Source of the DNA: an uncultured bacterium
GTDB taxonomy: Bacteria; Bacillota; Clostridia; Oscillospirales; Ruminococcaceae
Assembly (NCBI GenBank): GCA_905214345.1
Contig: CAJMLV010000010.1
Location: 7,429 to 71,428 of the forward strand
Length of the DNA: 64,000 nt
Reading direction: 5' to 3'
The translations under genes were made by a program, and so were the position numbers. The notes beneath the pieces were generated by a model. It was not told the origin of the DNA. It saw nothing but the letters and a program-made list of their open reading frames with translations, and did not search any database. Shown here in pieces: positions 10,650-19,051 of the stretch (positions within the stretch are counted from its first letter, which is position 1; each line of letters begins with the position of its first letter).

Positions 10650-10668
10650 GAAAAAGTCGTACTTTTTC
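10650..10668. repeat. Perfect 19-bp inverted repeat in intergenic DNA
   Basis: GAAAAAGT and ACTTTTTC flank CGT. The 398-base gap 10484-10881 has no gene. It holds the folT terminator, this palindrome, an AT-rich stretch and the promoter and leader of the nucleoside transporter. The palindrome is about 95 bp upstream of that promoter and could be an operator. Confidence 0.5.
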
Positions 10669-10762
10669 AAAAAATCCTTGTGCGTTTCTTCCAGAGCCAC
10701 GCGAAAAAATCCACGGTAAAAATTACAAATTCACAGTTTTTTTACATTTGTCCCGAAAGTTA

Positions 10763-10791
10763 TTGAAAAACCGGTACGGGGTGTCTACAAT
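10763..10791 (+). promoter_or_regulatory. Promoter for the nucleoside ABC transporter operon
   Basis: TTGAAA at 10763-10768 and TACAAT at 10786-10791 with a 17-bp spacer. The roughly 85-nt leader contains a GCGGC...GCCGC hairpin at 10804-10828 followed by a T-rich stretch, which could act as a weak attenuator. Confidence 0.75.
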
Positions 10792-10881
10792 AGAACGGTA
10801 AGGGCGGCATGCCGGTTTGGCGGGCCGCACGTTTCATTTTGTTTTGCTTGCAACAGACAAAGAGAAAAGGAGAACCATCTT

Positions 10882-12189
10882 ATGAAGAAATTGCTGGGCA
10901 TTGTGCTGGCCGGCGCCATGATGCTGTCTCTGGCAGCTTGCGGCTCCACCGGCAGTGAAGCTGCCAACGGCGGCAGCACCGCCGAAGCCGCCGGGGCTTC
11001 TTCCGACCTGAAGGTCGGCGTGATCCTCATCGGCGACGAGACCGAAGGTTACAGCGCCGCCCATATCACCGGCATCAAGGACGCCGCTGCCGAAGTGGGC
11101 CTGACCGACGACCAGATCATCTGGAAGTACAAGGTTCCCGAAGGCGCTGAGTGCTCCGACGCTGCCGAGGACCTGGTGGGCCAGGGCTGCGATCTGATCA
11201 TCTCCAACTCCTACGGTCATCAGACCTACATGGTGGAAACCGCCGAGAAGTATCCCGACACCACCTTCGTTTCCATGACCGGCGACTTTGCCGCCATCAG
11301 CGGTCTGGACAACTTCAAGAACGCTTTCACCGCTGTGTATCAGTCCCGTTACGTCTCCGGCGTGGTGGCCGGCCTGAAGCTGCAGGAACTGGTGGAGAGC
11401 GGCACCCTCACCCCCGAGACCCAGCCCGCTTCCTTTGACGCCGACGGCAATGTGAAGATCGGCTATGTGGGCGCGTTCCCCTACGCCGAGGTCATCTCCG
11501 GCTACACCGCCTTCTATCTGGGCGTCAAGAGCGTGTTCCCCACCGTTACCATGGAAGTCATGTACACCAACTCCTGGTTTGACATCGACAAGGAAGGCGC
11601 TGCCGCCGAAGCTCTGATCGCCAACGGCGCGGTCATCGTCGGCCAGCACGCCGACTCCACCGGCGCTCCCGCTGCCACCCAGCGCAAGAAGGATGACGGC
11701 GTGATCTGCTACTCCATCGGCTACAACATCGACATGCTGGAGACCGCTCCCACTGCGGCCCTGACCTCCTCCACCAATGTGTGGAAGGCTTACTACGCCG
11801 AGCTGTTCACCGCTGCCATGAACGGTGAGGAGATCCCCACCGACTGGGCCAAGGGTTATGACGACGGCGCCGTTGCCATCACCGCTCTGGGACCTGAATG
11901 TGCCGAAGGCACCGCCGAGAAGGTGGCCGAAGTGGAAGCCGCTCTGAAGGATGGCAGCCTGCACGTGTTCGACACCGCCAACTTCACTGTGGACGGCCAG
12001 ACCGTGACCAGCGCCCCCATCGACCTGACCTACTACGACTTCTCCAGCGGTGAAGCCGTGGCCGTGTACCAGGGCGAGACCAAGGAAGCCATCCATGACG
12101 GCTACTTTGACGAAAGCACCCTGCGCAGCGCCCCCTACTTCGCTCTGCACATCGATGGCATCATCGAGGACAGCGAACCGGTGGCCTGA
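10882..12189 (+). CDS. BMP family nucleoside-binding lipoprotein
   Basis: A 435-residue substrate-binding lipoprotein for an ABC importer, anchored by Cys20 in the lipobox LAAC after a 19-residue signal peptide. The mature protein has the basic-membrane-protein (PnrA-like) fold: LKVGVILIGDETEGYSAAH at the start of domain 1, DLIISNSYGHQ, KIGYVGAFPYAEVISGYTAFYLGVKSV in the hinge region and GAVIVGQHADSTGAPAA in domain 2. BMP proteins bind purine or other nucleosides. It is somewhat longer than typical members, with an extended C terminus. The ATPase and permeases follow; a strong hairpin separates them from this gene. Confidence 0.9.
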   Translation: MKKLLGIVLAGAMMLSLAACGSTGSEAANGGSTAEAAGASSDLKVGVILIGDETEGYSAAHITGIKDAAAEVGLTDDQIIWKYKVPEGAECSDAAEDLVGQGCDLIISNSYGHQTYMVETAEKYPDTTFVSMTGDFAAISGLDNFKNAFTAVYQSRYVSGVVAGLKLQELVESGTLTPETQPASFDADGNVKIGYVGAFPYAEVISGYTAFYLGVKSVFPTVTMEVMYTNSWFDIDKEGAAAEALIANGAVIVGQHADSTGAPAATQRKKDDGVICYSIGYNIDMLETAPTAALTSSTNVWKAYYAELFTAAMNGEEIPTDWAKGYDDGAVAITALGPECAEGTAEKVAEVEAALKDGSLHVFDTANFTVDGQTVTSAPIDLTYYDFSSGEAVAVYQGETKEAIHDGYFDESTLRSAPYFALHIDGIIEDSEPVA

Positions 12190-12210
12190 ACCAGTCTGAA
12201 CATGAATTTT

Positions 12211-12249
12211 CGGGAGGGAAGCTCACGCTTTTGCGGGCTTCCCTTCCCG
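12211..12249 (+). other. Intercistronic hairpin in the nucleoside transporter operon
   Basis: CGGGAGGGAAGC (12211-12222) pairs with GCTTCCCTTCCCG (12237-12249). No T tract follows. It lies between the binding-protein gene and the ATPase gene, where such hairpins often protect the upstream message or partly terminate so that the binding protein is made in excess. Confidence 0.6.
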
Positions 12250-12271
12250 TTGTGAAAGGAGAAGGCAGCGC

Positions 12272-13822
12272 ATGCCCAACACGCAGTATGCCATCCGGCT
12301 GGAACACATCACCAAGACCTTTGGCGAAGTGACGGCCAACCATGATGTGACTCTGGAAGTCCGCCGGGGCGAGATCCTCTCCCTTCTGGGGGAGAACGGG
12401 TCCGGCAAAACCACCCTGATGAACATGATCGCCGGTATCTATTACCCCGACGAAGGCGAGATCTATGTGGGGGACCAGGCGGTGGATATCCGCTCCCCCC
12501 GCGACGCACTGGCGCTGGGCATCGGCATGATCCATCAGCATTTCAAGCTGGTGGATGTGTTCACCGCGCTGGAAAACATTGCTCTGTGCATGGAACCCGG
12601 GGAAAAATACGACCTGAAGAAGGTCCGCAGCCGGGCCCGTGCCATCTGCGAAAAGTACGGCTTTGCCCTGGACCTGGACCAGAAAATCTACGAGATGAGC
12701 GTCAGCCAGAAACAGACGCTGGAGATCGTCAAGGTGCTGTACCGCGGTGCCGACATCCTGATCCTGGACGAACCCACCGCCGTGCTCACCCCCCAGGAGA
12801 CCGAAAAGCTCTTTGCCGTCATGCGCAACATGAAAGCCGACGGCAAGGCCGTTGTCATTATCACCCACAAGCTGCATGAGGTGCTGTCCATCAGTGACCG
12901 GGTGGCCATTCTGCGCCGGGGTGAATATGTGGGCGACGTGGCCACCAAGGACGCCGACGAAGCCCTGCTCACCGAGATGATGGTGGGCAAGAAGGTGGAA
13001 CTGGACATCGACCGTCCGCTGCCTGTCAACCCGGTGCGCCGCCTGTCGGTGCATCACCTCAGCGTCACCGGACCGGAAGGCGGCAAGGTGCTGGACGACA
13101 TCAGCTTTGACGCCTACGGCGGCGAGATCCTGGGCATTGCAGGTATCTCCGGCAACGGCCAGAAGGAACTGCTGGAAGCCATCGCCGGTCTGCAGAGTGC
13201 CGACGGCGGCGCCCAGATCCAGTTCTTTGCCCCCGGTACCGAGGACAAACCCACCTCCCTCATCGGCAAGAGCCCCAAGGATATCCGGGACGCAGGCATC
13301 CACCTGTCCTTCGTGCCGGAGGACCGCCTGGGCATGGGCCTGGTGGGCTCCATGGGCATGACCGACAACATGATGCTGAAAAGCTACGGCAGCGGCCATT
13401 CTCCCATCGTGGACCGCAAAGCTCCCCGGGAACTGGCCGAGGAGATCCGGGAAGAGCTGGGCGTCGTCACACCCGGCCTGAACACCCCCGTTTCTCAGCT
13501 GTCCGGCGGCAACGTGCAGAAGGTGCTGGTAGGCCGCGAACTGGCCGCCTCTCCCATTGTGCTTATGACCGCTTACGCCGTGCGCGGCCTGGACATCAAT
13601 ACTTCCTACACCATCTACCGCCTGCTCAATGAGCAGAAGAAAAAGGGCGTGGCCGTCATCTATGTGGGCGAGGACCTGGACGTGCTGCTGGAACTGTGCG
13701 ACCGCATTCTGGTTCTGTGCGGCGGCAAGGCCAACGGCATGCTGGATGCCCGCACCACCACGAAAGAGGAAGTCGGCCTGCGCATGACCAATCTGCAGCA
13801 AACAAAGGAGGTGCGCGCCTGA
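12272..13822 (+). CDS. Nucleoside ABC transporter, fused double ATPase
   Basis: A 516-residue ATPase with two nucleotide-binding domains in one chain, as in the NupO/YufO and sugar RbsA groups. Domain 1 has Walker A GENGSGKTT near residue 40, a degenerate signature MSVSQKQ, and Walker B ILILDEPTAVLT followed by the H-loop ITHK. Domain 2 has the usual weak Walker A (GISGNGQKE) and a good signature LSGGNVQK. Its Walker B reads VLMTAYAVRGLDI, so both the Asp and the catalytic Glu are replaced. Only one composite site can be fully catalytic. The ATG follows GAAAGGAGAAGG; the stop overlaps the next start by one base. Confidence 0.93.
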   Translation: MPNTQYAIRLEHITKTFGEVTANHDVTLEVRRGEILSLLGENGSGKTTLMNMIAGIYYPDEGEIYVGDQAVDIRSPRDALALGIGMIHQHFKLVDVFTALENIALCMEPGEKYDLKKVRSRARAICEKYGFALDLDQKIYEMSVSQKQTLEIVKVLYRGADILILDEPTAVLTPQETEKLFAVMRNMKADGKAVVIITHKLHEVLSISDRVAILRRGEYVGDVATKDADEALLTEMMVGKKVELDIDRPLPVNPVRRLSVHHLSVTGPEGGKVLDDISFDAYGGEILGIAGISGNGQKELLEAIAGLQSADGGAQIQFFAPGTEDKPTSLIGKSPKDIRDAGIHLSFVPEDRLGMGLVGSMGMTDNMMLKSYGSGHSPIVDRKAPRELAEEIREELGVVTPGLNTPVSQLSGGNVQKVLVGRELAASPIVLMTAYAVRGLDINTSYTIYRLLNEQKKKGVAVIYVGEDLDVLLELCDRILVLCGGKANGMLDARTTTKEEVGLRMTNLQQTKEVRA

Positions 13823-14931
13823 TGGCAGCCCAAACTTCTCGTCCGGCAGAACCGCTGGTGCGTATTGCCCGGCGCAAAGCCGCCCCCCTCGGCCGCAAAA
13901 TCGCGGTGCGCGCCGCCGCCATCCTGCTGGCTCTGGTGGTGGACGCTCTGTTCATCTTCTTCGTTACCGGCCTGAACCCCATCAGCGTGTATGTGGTCAT
14001 GTGGGGCGGTACCTTCTCCACCCCGGTGCGCTTCTCCTGGGCCATGCGTGACCTGTCCACCCTGCTGTGCATCGGCATTGCCCTGGCCCCCGCTTTCAAG
14101 ATGCGCTTCTGGAACATCGGCGCCGAAGGTCAGGTGCTGGTGGGCGGCCTTGCCACCGCCCTGATCATGGTGTATTTCGGCAACAGCCTGCCCGCCCCGG
14201 CTCTGTTCGCGGCCATGGTGCTGGGCAGCGTGGCCGCCGGCGCCCTGTGGGGCTTTGTGCCCGCCTGGTTCAAGGCCCGGTGGAACACCAACGAGACCCT
14301 GTTCACCCTGATGATGAACTATGTGGCCACCAGCATCGTGGCCTGCATGACCAACATCATGCGCGGTCAGGCTTCCAGCCTGGGTACCCTGAACAAGGCC
14401 ACCAAGGCCGGCTGGCTGCCCATCATCTTCGGCCAGCGGTACACCATCAACATTATTGTGGTGCTGGTGCTGACCTTTGCCATGTATGCCTACCTGAAAT
14501 ATTCCAAGCACGGCTATGAGATCGCCGTGGTGGGCGAAAGCGAAAACACCGCCCGCTATGCCGGCATCAACGTGCGCCGGGTCATGGTGCGCACCATGCT
14601 CATCAGCGGCGCCATCTGCGGCCTGTGCGGCTTCCTCATCGTGGCCGGCAAGGACCAGACCATCTCCACCACCTCGGCGGGGGGCAACGGCTTCACCGCC
14701 ATTATCGTGGCCTGGCTGGCCAAGTTCAACACCTTCTACATGGCGCTGATCTCCTTCCTGCTGGTTTTCCTGGAACGCGGCGCTTCCGAGATCGCTTCCG
14801 CCTACAGCCTGAATGAATACGCCGCCGACATCATCACCGGCGTGATCCTCTTCTTCATTCTGGGCAGCGAGTTCTTTATCAACTACCGCCTGATCTGGCG
14901 CGGCCACCATAAGGAGGTGAAGGGCGAATGA
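13822..14931 (+). CDS. Nucleoside ABC transporter permease 1
   Basis: A 369-residue inner-membrane permease of the branched-chain/BMP-type (BPD_transp_2) family, resembling NupP. It has about nine to ten hydrophobic segments and the family stretch FRIWNIGAEGQ-like KMRFWNIGAEGQVLVGG near residue 95. It also has NETLFTLMMNY and the NTARYAGINVRRV cytoplasmic loop, which contacts the ATPase. The ATG at 13822 overlaps the ATPase stop codon; the end overlaps the second permease by four bases (ATGA). That tight packing indicates one coupled translation unit. Confidence 0.92.
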   Translation: MAAQTSRPAEPLVRIARRKAAPLGRKIAVRAAAILLALVVDALFIFFVTGLNPISVYVVMWGGTFSTPVRFSWAMRDLSTLLCIGIALAPAFKMRFWNIGAEGQVLVGGLATALIMVYFGNSLPAPALFAAMVLGSVAAGALWGFVPAWFKARWNTNETLFTLMMNYVATSIVACMTNIMRGQASSLGTLNKATKAGWLPIIFGQRYTINIIVVLVLTFAMYAYLKYSKHGYEIAVVGESENTARYAGINVRRVMVRTMLISGAICGLCGFLIVAGKDQTISTTSAGGNGFTAIIVAWLAKFNTFYMALISFLLVFLERGASEIASAYSLNEYAADIITGVILFFILGSEFFINYRLIWRGHHKEVKGE

Positions 14932-15917
14932 GCAGCCTTATCGCATGGATCCTGCGCGCGATCCCCTTCGGCACCATCATCATGTACGGCGCTATGGGCG
15001 AGATCGTCACCGAAAAGTCCGGCAACCTGAACCTGGGTGTGCCCGGCATCATGTATCTGGGCGGCTTTGCCGGGTTTGCCAGCGCGTACTTTTATGAGAA
15101 CAGCGTGGCCAACCCCAACCCCGTCCTCAGCGTCCTCATCGCCCTGATCAGCGCCCTGGCGGCTTCGGCCCTGGGCGGACTGATCTACGCTTTCCTGACC
15201 ATCACCCTGCGGGCCAACCAGAACGTCACCGGTCTGGCCCTGACCACCTTCGGCATGGGTGTGGCCAACTTCTTCGGCGTGTTCATCCTCAACGGCTCCA
15301 CTTACAGCGCCGCCCCCATCGCCAACAAGGCCTTTGCCGCCAAGATCCCGGTACTTTCCGGGCTGGGCGTGCTGGGGCAGACCGTCTTTTCTTACGGTTT
15401 CCTGGCCTATGCCGCTATCGTGCTGGCTCTGGTGCTGCACTGGTTCTTCACCCGTACCCGCGCCGGTTTGAATCTGCGCGCTGTGGGTGAAAACCCCGCC
15501 ACTGCCGACGCGGCCGGCATCAACGTCACCAAATACAAGTATGTGGCCACCTGCGTCGGCGCTGCCATCTGCGGTGTGGGCGGCCTGTACTACGTGCTGG
15601 ACTACAACCAAGGTATCTGGGCCACCACCGGCCAGATCGAAGCCCTGGGCTGGCTGGCTCTGGCCCTGGTCATCTTCACCACCTGGAAACCCCTCAACGC
15701 TATCTGGGGCGCCTACCTCTTCGGCATCCTGTACTGGCTGTACCAGTTCCTGCCCAGCATGCTGGGCATCACCGTGTCCAGCGCCATGACCGACCTGGTG
15801 CAGATGGTACCCTATGTGGTCACCATTGTGGTGCTGATCGTGGTTTCCATGCGCCGTAAAAAGGAAGACCAGCCCCCGGCTCACCTGGGCCTGGCCTATT
15901 TCCGGGAAGAGCGCTGA
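14928..15917 (+). CDS. Nucleoside ABC transporter permease 2
   Basis: A 329-residue permease, partner of the preceding one (NupQ-like). Visible features are the N-terminal LRAIPFGTIIMYGAMGEIVTEKSG region, NLNLGVPGIMYLGGFAG, repeated hydrophobic segments and the cytoplasmic loop LNLRAVGENPATADAAGINV, which mirrors the coupling loop in the first permease. The ATGA overlap with the upstream gene and the terminator 30 bases downstream mark it as the last gene of the operon. Confidence 0.92.
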   Translation: MSSLIAWILRAIPFGTIIMYGAMGEIVTEKSGNLNLGVPGIMYLGGFAGFASAYFYENSVANPNPVLSVLIALISALAASALGGLIYAFLTITLRANQNVTGLALTTFGMGVANFFGVFILNGSTYSAAPIANKAFAAKIPVLSGLGVLGQTVFSYGFLAYAAIVLALVLHWFFTRTRAGLNLRAVGENPATADAAGINVTKYKYVATCVGAAICGVGGLYYVLDYNQGIWATTGQIEALGWLALALVIFTTWKPLNAIWGAYLFGILYWLYQFLPSMLGITVSSAMTDLVQMVPYVVTIVVLIVVSMRRKKEDQPPAHLGLAYFREER

Positions 15918-15946
15918 CCTTCCCCTGCATACACCTTTGCATAAAA

Positions 15947-15978
15947 ATGCCCGCCGGAATCCCGGCGGGCATTTTCTT
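15947..15978 (+). terminator. Terminator of the nucleoside transporter operon
   Basis: ATGCCCGCCGG (15947-15957) pairs perfectly with CCGGCGGGCAT (15962-15972), followed by TTTTCTTTT. Confidence 0.92.
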
Positions 15979-16025
15979 TTGGGGCGCGGCAAGCGATCTA
16001 TCACGCAAATTTAACAGATCTAACC

Positions 16026-16053
16026 TTGATATTTCTCGGTGAAAGTATACAAT
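16026..16053 (+). promoter_or_regulatory. Promoter for the MacAB-type operon
   Basis: TTGATA at 16026-16031 and TACAAT at 16048-16053, spacer 16, in AT-rich DNA. The leader to the ATG at 16233 is about 170 nt and holds no recognised RNA element. Confidence 0.6.
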
Positions 16054-16232
16054 AAACTTGTTATGTTTTGTGCAAAGCTTCCCGAATCCCGTCCTTTTTT
16101 GGTGGGGAAGAGGTCCGGAAAACTTTTTTGGCAGGACAAACGATCTTGCAAACACAGTTGGCCCGCACACCGGGCATCGGCCGTTCATGGCCGAAGAGTA
16201 ATCGCATTTGGATGCAGAGAGGCAGGAAATTC

Positions 16233-18287
16233 ATGTTCAACCCGTTCAAAAAAGACCAGGCTGTGCAGCCCCAGGACGCCGAACCGACCCCGGCGGATAC
16301 CGCACCCGAACAGAGGGGCGAAGAAATCGAAAACGTCGCTTATGATACGGAAAAAACCGCTGTCATCAAGCACCCACGGCTCGTCCGGCTGCTTGGCAGG
16401 CTGGGAAGCCACAAAAAGCTGGTCATTGCCGCTGTGGTGGTCGTAGCTGCGGTGGGCGTAATCTCCTGGCGGATGCGGGCGGTCCCCGCTGTGGCTGACG
16501 CCGAGTACCAGTATGTCCGCACAACCACTCTGACCAAGGGCAGCCTGAACGATTCGGTCACGGTCAGCGGCACGGTGGTTTCCGGCGATGAAGCGGATGT
16601 CACCGTTTCCGACAGCGTCAAGACCTATAAGGTGGCCACCGTGGAAGCGGAAGTGGGTGACACGGTACAGGAGGGCGATGTCATCGCCACCCTGGACACC
16701 ACCGACCTGCAAAAGCAGATCGAGGACGCCCAGCAGAGCTACAACGATACCCTGCAGTCCGCCCAGACCAGCTATGACCGGGCGGTGGACGACTACAACA
16801 CCTCCGTGGTGCAGCACGACAATAACCTCATCGACCTGCAGGCCAAGGTGGACCAGGCGGACCAGGATCTGGCCGACGCTGAAGAAAAACTGAACGATGC
16901 CAAGTCCAGCCGTGATGCGGCCAAGAGTACTTACGATGCCGCAGTCAGCGACTATAACGCGCTGGTGGCGGAATTCGACGCGGTCAAGGCCCAGATTGAC
17001 AGCTACACTTCTGCCTATAACAGCGCTTCCGAGGCGCTGAACGCGGCGCTTTCCTCCCTGAACAGCGCCAACAACGCTCTGACTGCGGCGCTGACCGAGC
17101 AGCAGAACGCCCAGTCCGCTTACAATGCCGACCCCAGCGATGCCAACAAGGCAGCACTGGATGCCGCCAACAGCAAGGTGGATGCCGCTACCGCCACCCA
17201 GGCGTCCGCCCAGTCCGCCTACACCGCCGCGGAAGCCACGGCAGCCGATGCCCAGAAGAGCCTGTCGGATGTGCAGAGCAGCTGCTCCATCACCTCCCGT
17301 GGACTGTACGGGTATTCCGCCATTGAGATGGCGGTGACCACGGCGGAACAAACCAAGAACTCCGCCGAAAGTGCCTATAACCAGGCGGAAACTCAGGTCT
17401 CCACCGCCGAGACCCAGGTGGAAACCGCCGAGCAGCAGGTCAAGAGCGCCCACGACGCCTACGACAACGAAAAGAACTACTCCACCATCAAGACCAAGGC
17501 CCAGGCCGTGGAGGATGCCGAGACCAAGCTGGAACAGGCCAAGCGCATCCCCGATACCCTGGAAAGCCTGCAGGATGCCCTGGAGGACTGCACCCTGACT
17601 GCCACCATGTCCGGCACCATCACCGCCCTGGATGCCACTGTAGGTTCGGTCTGCTCCGGTACGGTGGCCACCATCCAGGACACCGAAGCCCTGGTGGTGG
17701 AAGTGACCATTTCGGCGGACGATGTGCCCGGTCTGGAAACCGGCATGTCCTCTCTGATCACCTCCGACGCCACCGGCGATACCGAGATCGAAGGTGTGCT
17801 TTCTCAGATCGACCCTGTGGCCAATGAACAGGGCAGCTTCGGTGCCAAGGTCCGGGTCACCGGCGAGGCCGCCGACCTGCTCATCGGCATCCAGGCTCAG
17901 GTGGAGATCATCAAGAGCCAGGTCAGCGATGTGTACGTGGTGCCCATCGACGCGGTGGGCACCGCCGAGGACGGCACCAACTATGTGCTGCGCAAGACCG
18001 GCGGCGAAGGGGTGGATATGACCTTTGAGGAAGTCACCGTCACCACCGGCGATGCCAACGACTACTACACCACCATTTCCGGTGCCGATCTGCAGGAAGG
18101 GGACGTGATCCGCTCCAGCGCCGATCTGACCCAGGGCATCGTTACCACCACCGACCCCATGGAACAGATGATGAATTCCATGAACGGCGGCGGTTCGGTG
18201 GAGATCGCTGTGGCTGACGGCGCCGCCCCCGCCGGTAATCCGCCCGCCGATATGGGCCGTGGCGGCGGCATGGCGGGAGGTATGTGA
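16233..18287 (+). CDS. MacA/HlyD-like efflux adaptor with long coiled-coil insert
   Basis: A 684-residue membrane-fusion protein. A cytoplasmic N terminus of about 60 residues precedes one membrane helix (about 63-78, LVIAAVVVVAAVGVISW). Then come the first lipoyl half (VTVSGTVVSGDEADVTV, VEAEVGDTVQEGDVIATLD), a very long Ala/Ser/Asn/Asp-rich coiled coil (about 155-445), the second lipoyl half (LTATMSGTITALDATVGSVCSG) and a beta-barrel region. The C terminus is rich in Gly and Met. It should bridge the MacB pump to the outside. An earlier in-frame ATG at 16068 lacks a ribosome binding site; the ATG at 16233 follows AGGCAGG. The coiled coil is longer than in classical MacA (about 370 residues in total). 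Confidence 0.85.
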   Translation: MFNPFKKDQAVQPQDAEPTPADTAPEQRGEEIENVAYDTEKTAVIKHPRLVRLLGRLGSHKKLVIAAVVVVAAVGVISWRMRAVPAVADAEYQYVRTTTLTKGSLNDSVTVSGTVVSGDEADVTVSDSVKTYKVATVEAEVGDTVQEGDVIATLDTTDLQKQIEDAQQSYNDTLQSAQTSYDRAVDDYNTSVVQHDNNLIDLQAKVDQADQDLADAEEKLNDAKSSRDAAKSTYDAAVSDYNALVAEFDAVKAQIDSYTSAYNSASEALNAALSSLNSANNALTAALTEQQNAQSAYNADPSDANKAALDAANSKVDAATATQASAQSAYTAAEATAADAQKSLSDVQSSCSITSRGLYGYSAIEMAVTTAEQTKNSAESAYNQAETQVSTAETQVETAEQQVKSAHDAYDNEKNYSTIKTKAQAVEDAETKLEQAKRIPDTLESLQDALEDCTLTATMSGTITALDATVGSVCSGTVATIQDTEALVVEVTISADDVPGLETGMSSLITSDATGDTEIEGVLSQIDPVANEQGSFGAKVRVTGEAADLLIGIQAQVEIIKSQVSDVYVVPIDAVGTAEDGTNYVLRKTGGEGVDMTFEEVTVTTGDANDYYTTISGADLQEGDVIRSSADLTQGIVTTTDPMEQMMNSMNGGGSVEIAVADGAAPAGNPPADMGRGGGMAGGM

Positions 18288-18289
18288 CC

Positions 18290-19051
18290 ATGGCTGACAG
18301 CAAGCAGATTGCCCAGTCCGTCGCCCGCCGTATCAACACGCCCCGGCCGCTCATCGAGATGCGGGGCATCCGCAAAAGCTATTACATCGGCCATCCCAAT
18401 GAGCTGGAGATCCTCCACGGCATAGACCTGAAAGTTTACCCCGGAGAATTTGTGGCCATTGTGGGCGAGTCCGGTTCTGGCAAATCAACCCTGATGAACA
18501 TTATCGGCGTGCTGGATAAACCTACCAAGGGAACCTACATTCTGGACGGGGTCAACATCCACGAAGCCCGGGACAACCAGCTGGCGGCCATCCGCAACCA
18601 GAAAATCGGCTTTGTGTTCCAGACCTATAACCTCATTGGCCGGCAAAGCGCCCTGAAAAACGTGGAACTGCCCATGCTGTATGCAGGGGTCCCCGGGGGC
18701 GAGCGCGTCCGCCGTGCCAAGGAATGGCTCACCCGGGTGGGGATGGGGGACCGTATGCGCCACCAGCCCAACGAACTTTCCGGCGGTCAGAAACAGCGTG
18801 TGGCCATCGCCCGGGCCATGGTCAACGAACCCGCCCTGATCCTGGCCGACGAGCCCACCGGTGCCCTGGACAGCGAGACCAGCCGGGTGGTCATGGACCT
18901 CTTTCACGAAATGCACGAGCGCTACCATAAGACCATCGTGCTCATCACCCACAACCCGGCCCTGGCCCAGGAATGTCAGCGGGTGCTGACCCTGAAGGAC
19001 GGCCGGATTGTGGACGAGCGGAAAGGAGGCGGCGTCCGTGGGGCTCTCTAA
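18290..19051 (+). CDS. MacB/LolD-type ABC transporter ATPase
   Basis: A 253-residue ATPase of the MacB/LolD/SalX type. It has Walker A GESGSGKST near residue 64, the Q-loop region FVFQTYNLI, the signature LSGGQKQRVAIARA, Walker B LILADEPTGALDS and the H-loop ITHNP. All catalytic residues are present. A GTG at 18284 is in frame, but the ATG at 18290 has better spacing from GGGAGG at 18275-18280. The N-terminal tail of about 25 residues precedes the conserved IEMRGIRKSY. It overlaps the permease gene by 14 bases and energises it. Confidence 0.93.
   Translation: MADSKQIAQSVARRINTPRPLIEMRGIRKSYYIGHPNELEILHGIDLKVYPGEFVAIVGESGSGKSTLMNIIGVLDKPTKGTYILDGVNIHEARDNQLAAIRNQKIGFVFQTYNLIGRQSALKNVELPMLYAGVPGGERVRRAKEWLTRVGMGDRMRHQPNELSGGQKQRVAIARAMVNEPALILADEPTGALDSETSRVVMDLFHEMHERYHKTIVLITHNPALAQECQRVLTLKDGRIVDERKGGGVRGAL

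Noticed and set aside
10792..10881. Possible purine riboswitch before the nucleoside transporter
   Set aside because: The leader is too short and lacks the conserved three-way-junction sequences; only a simple GC stem is present.
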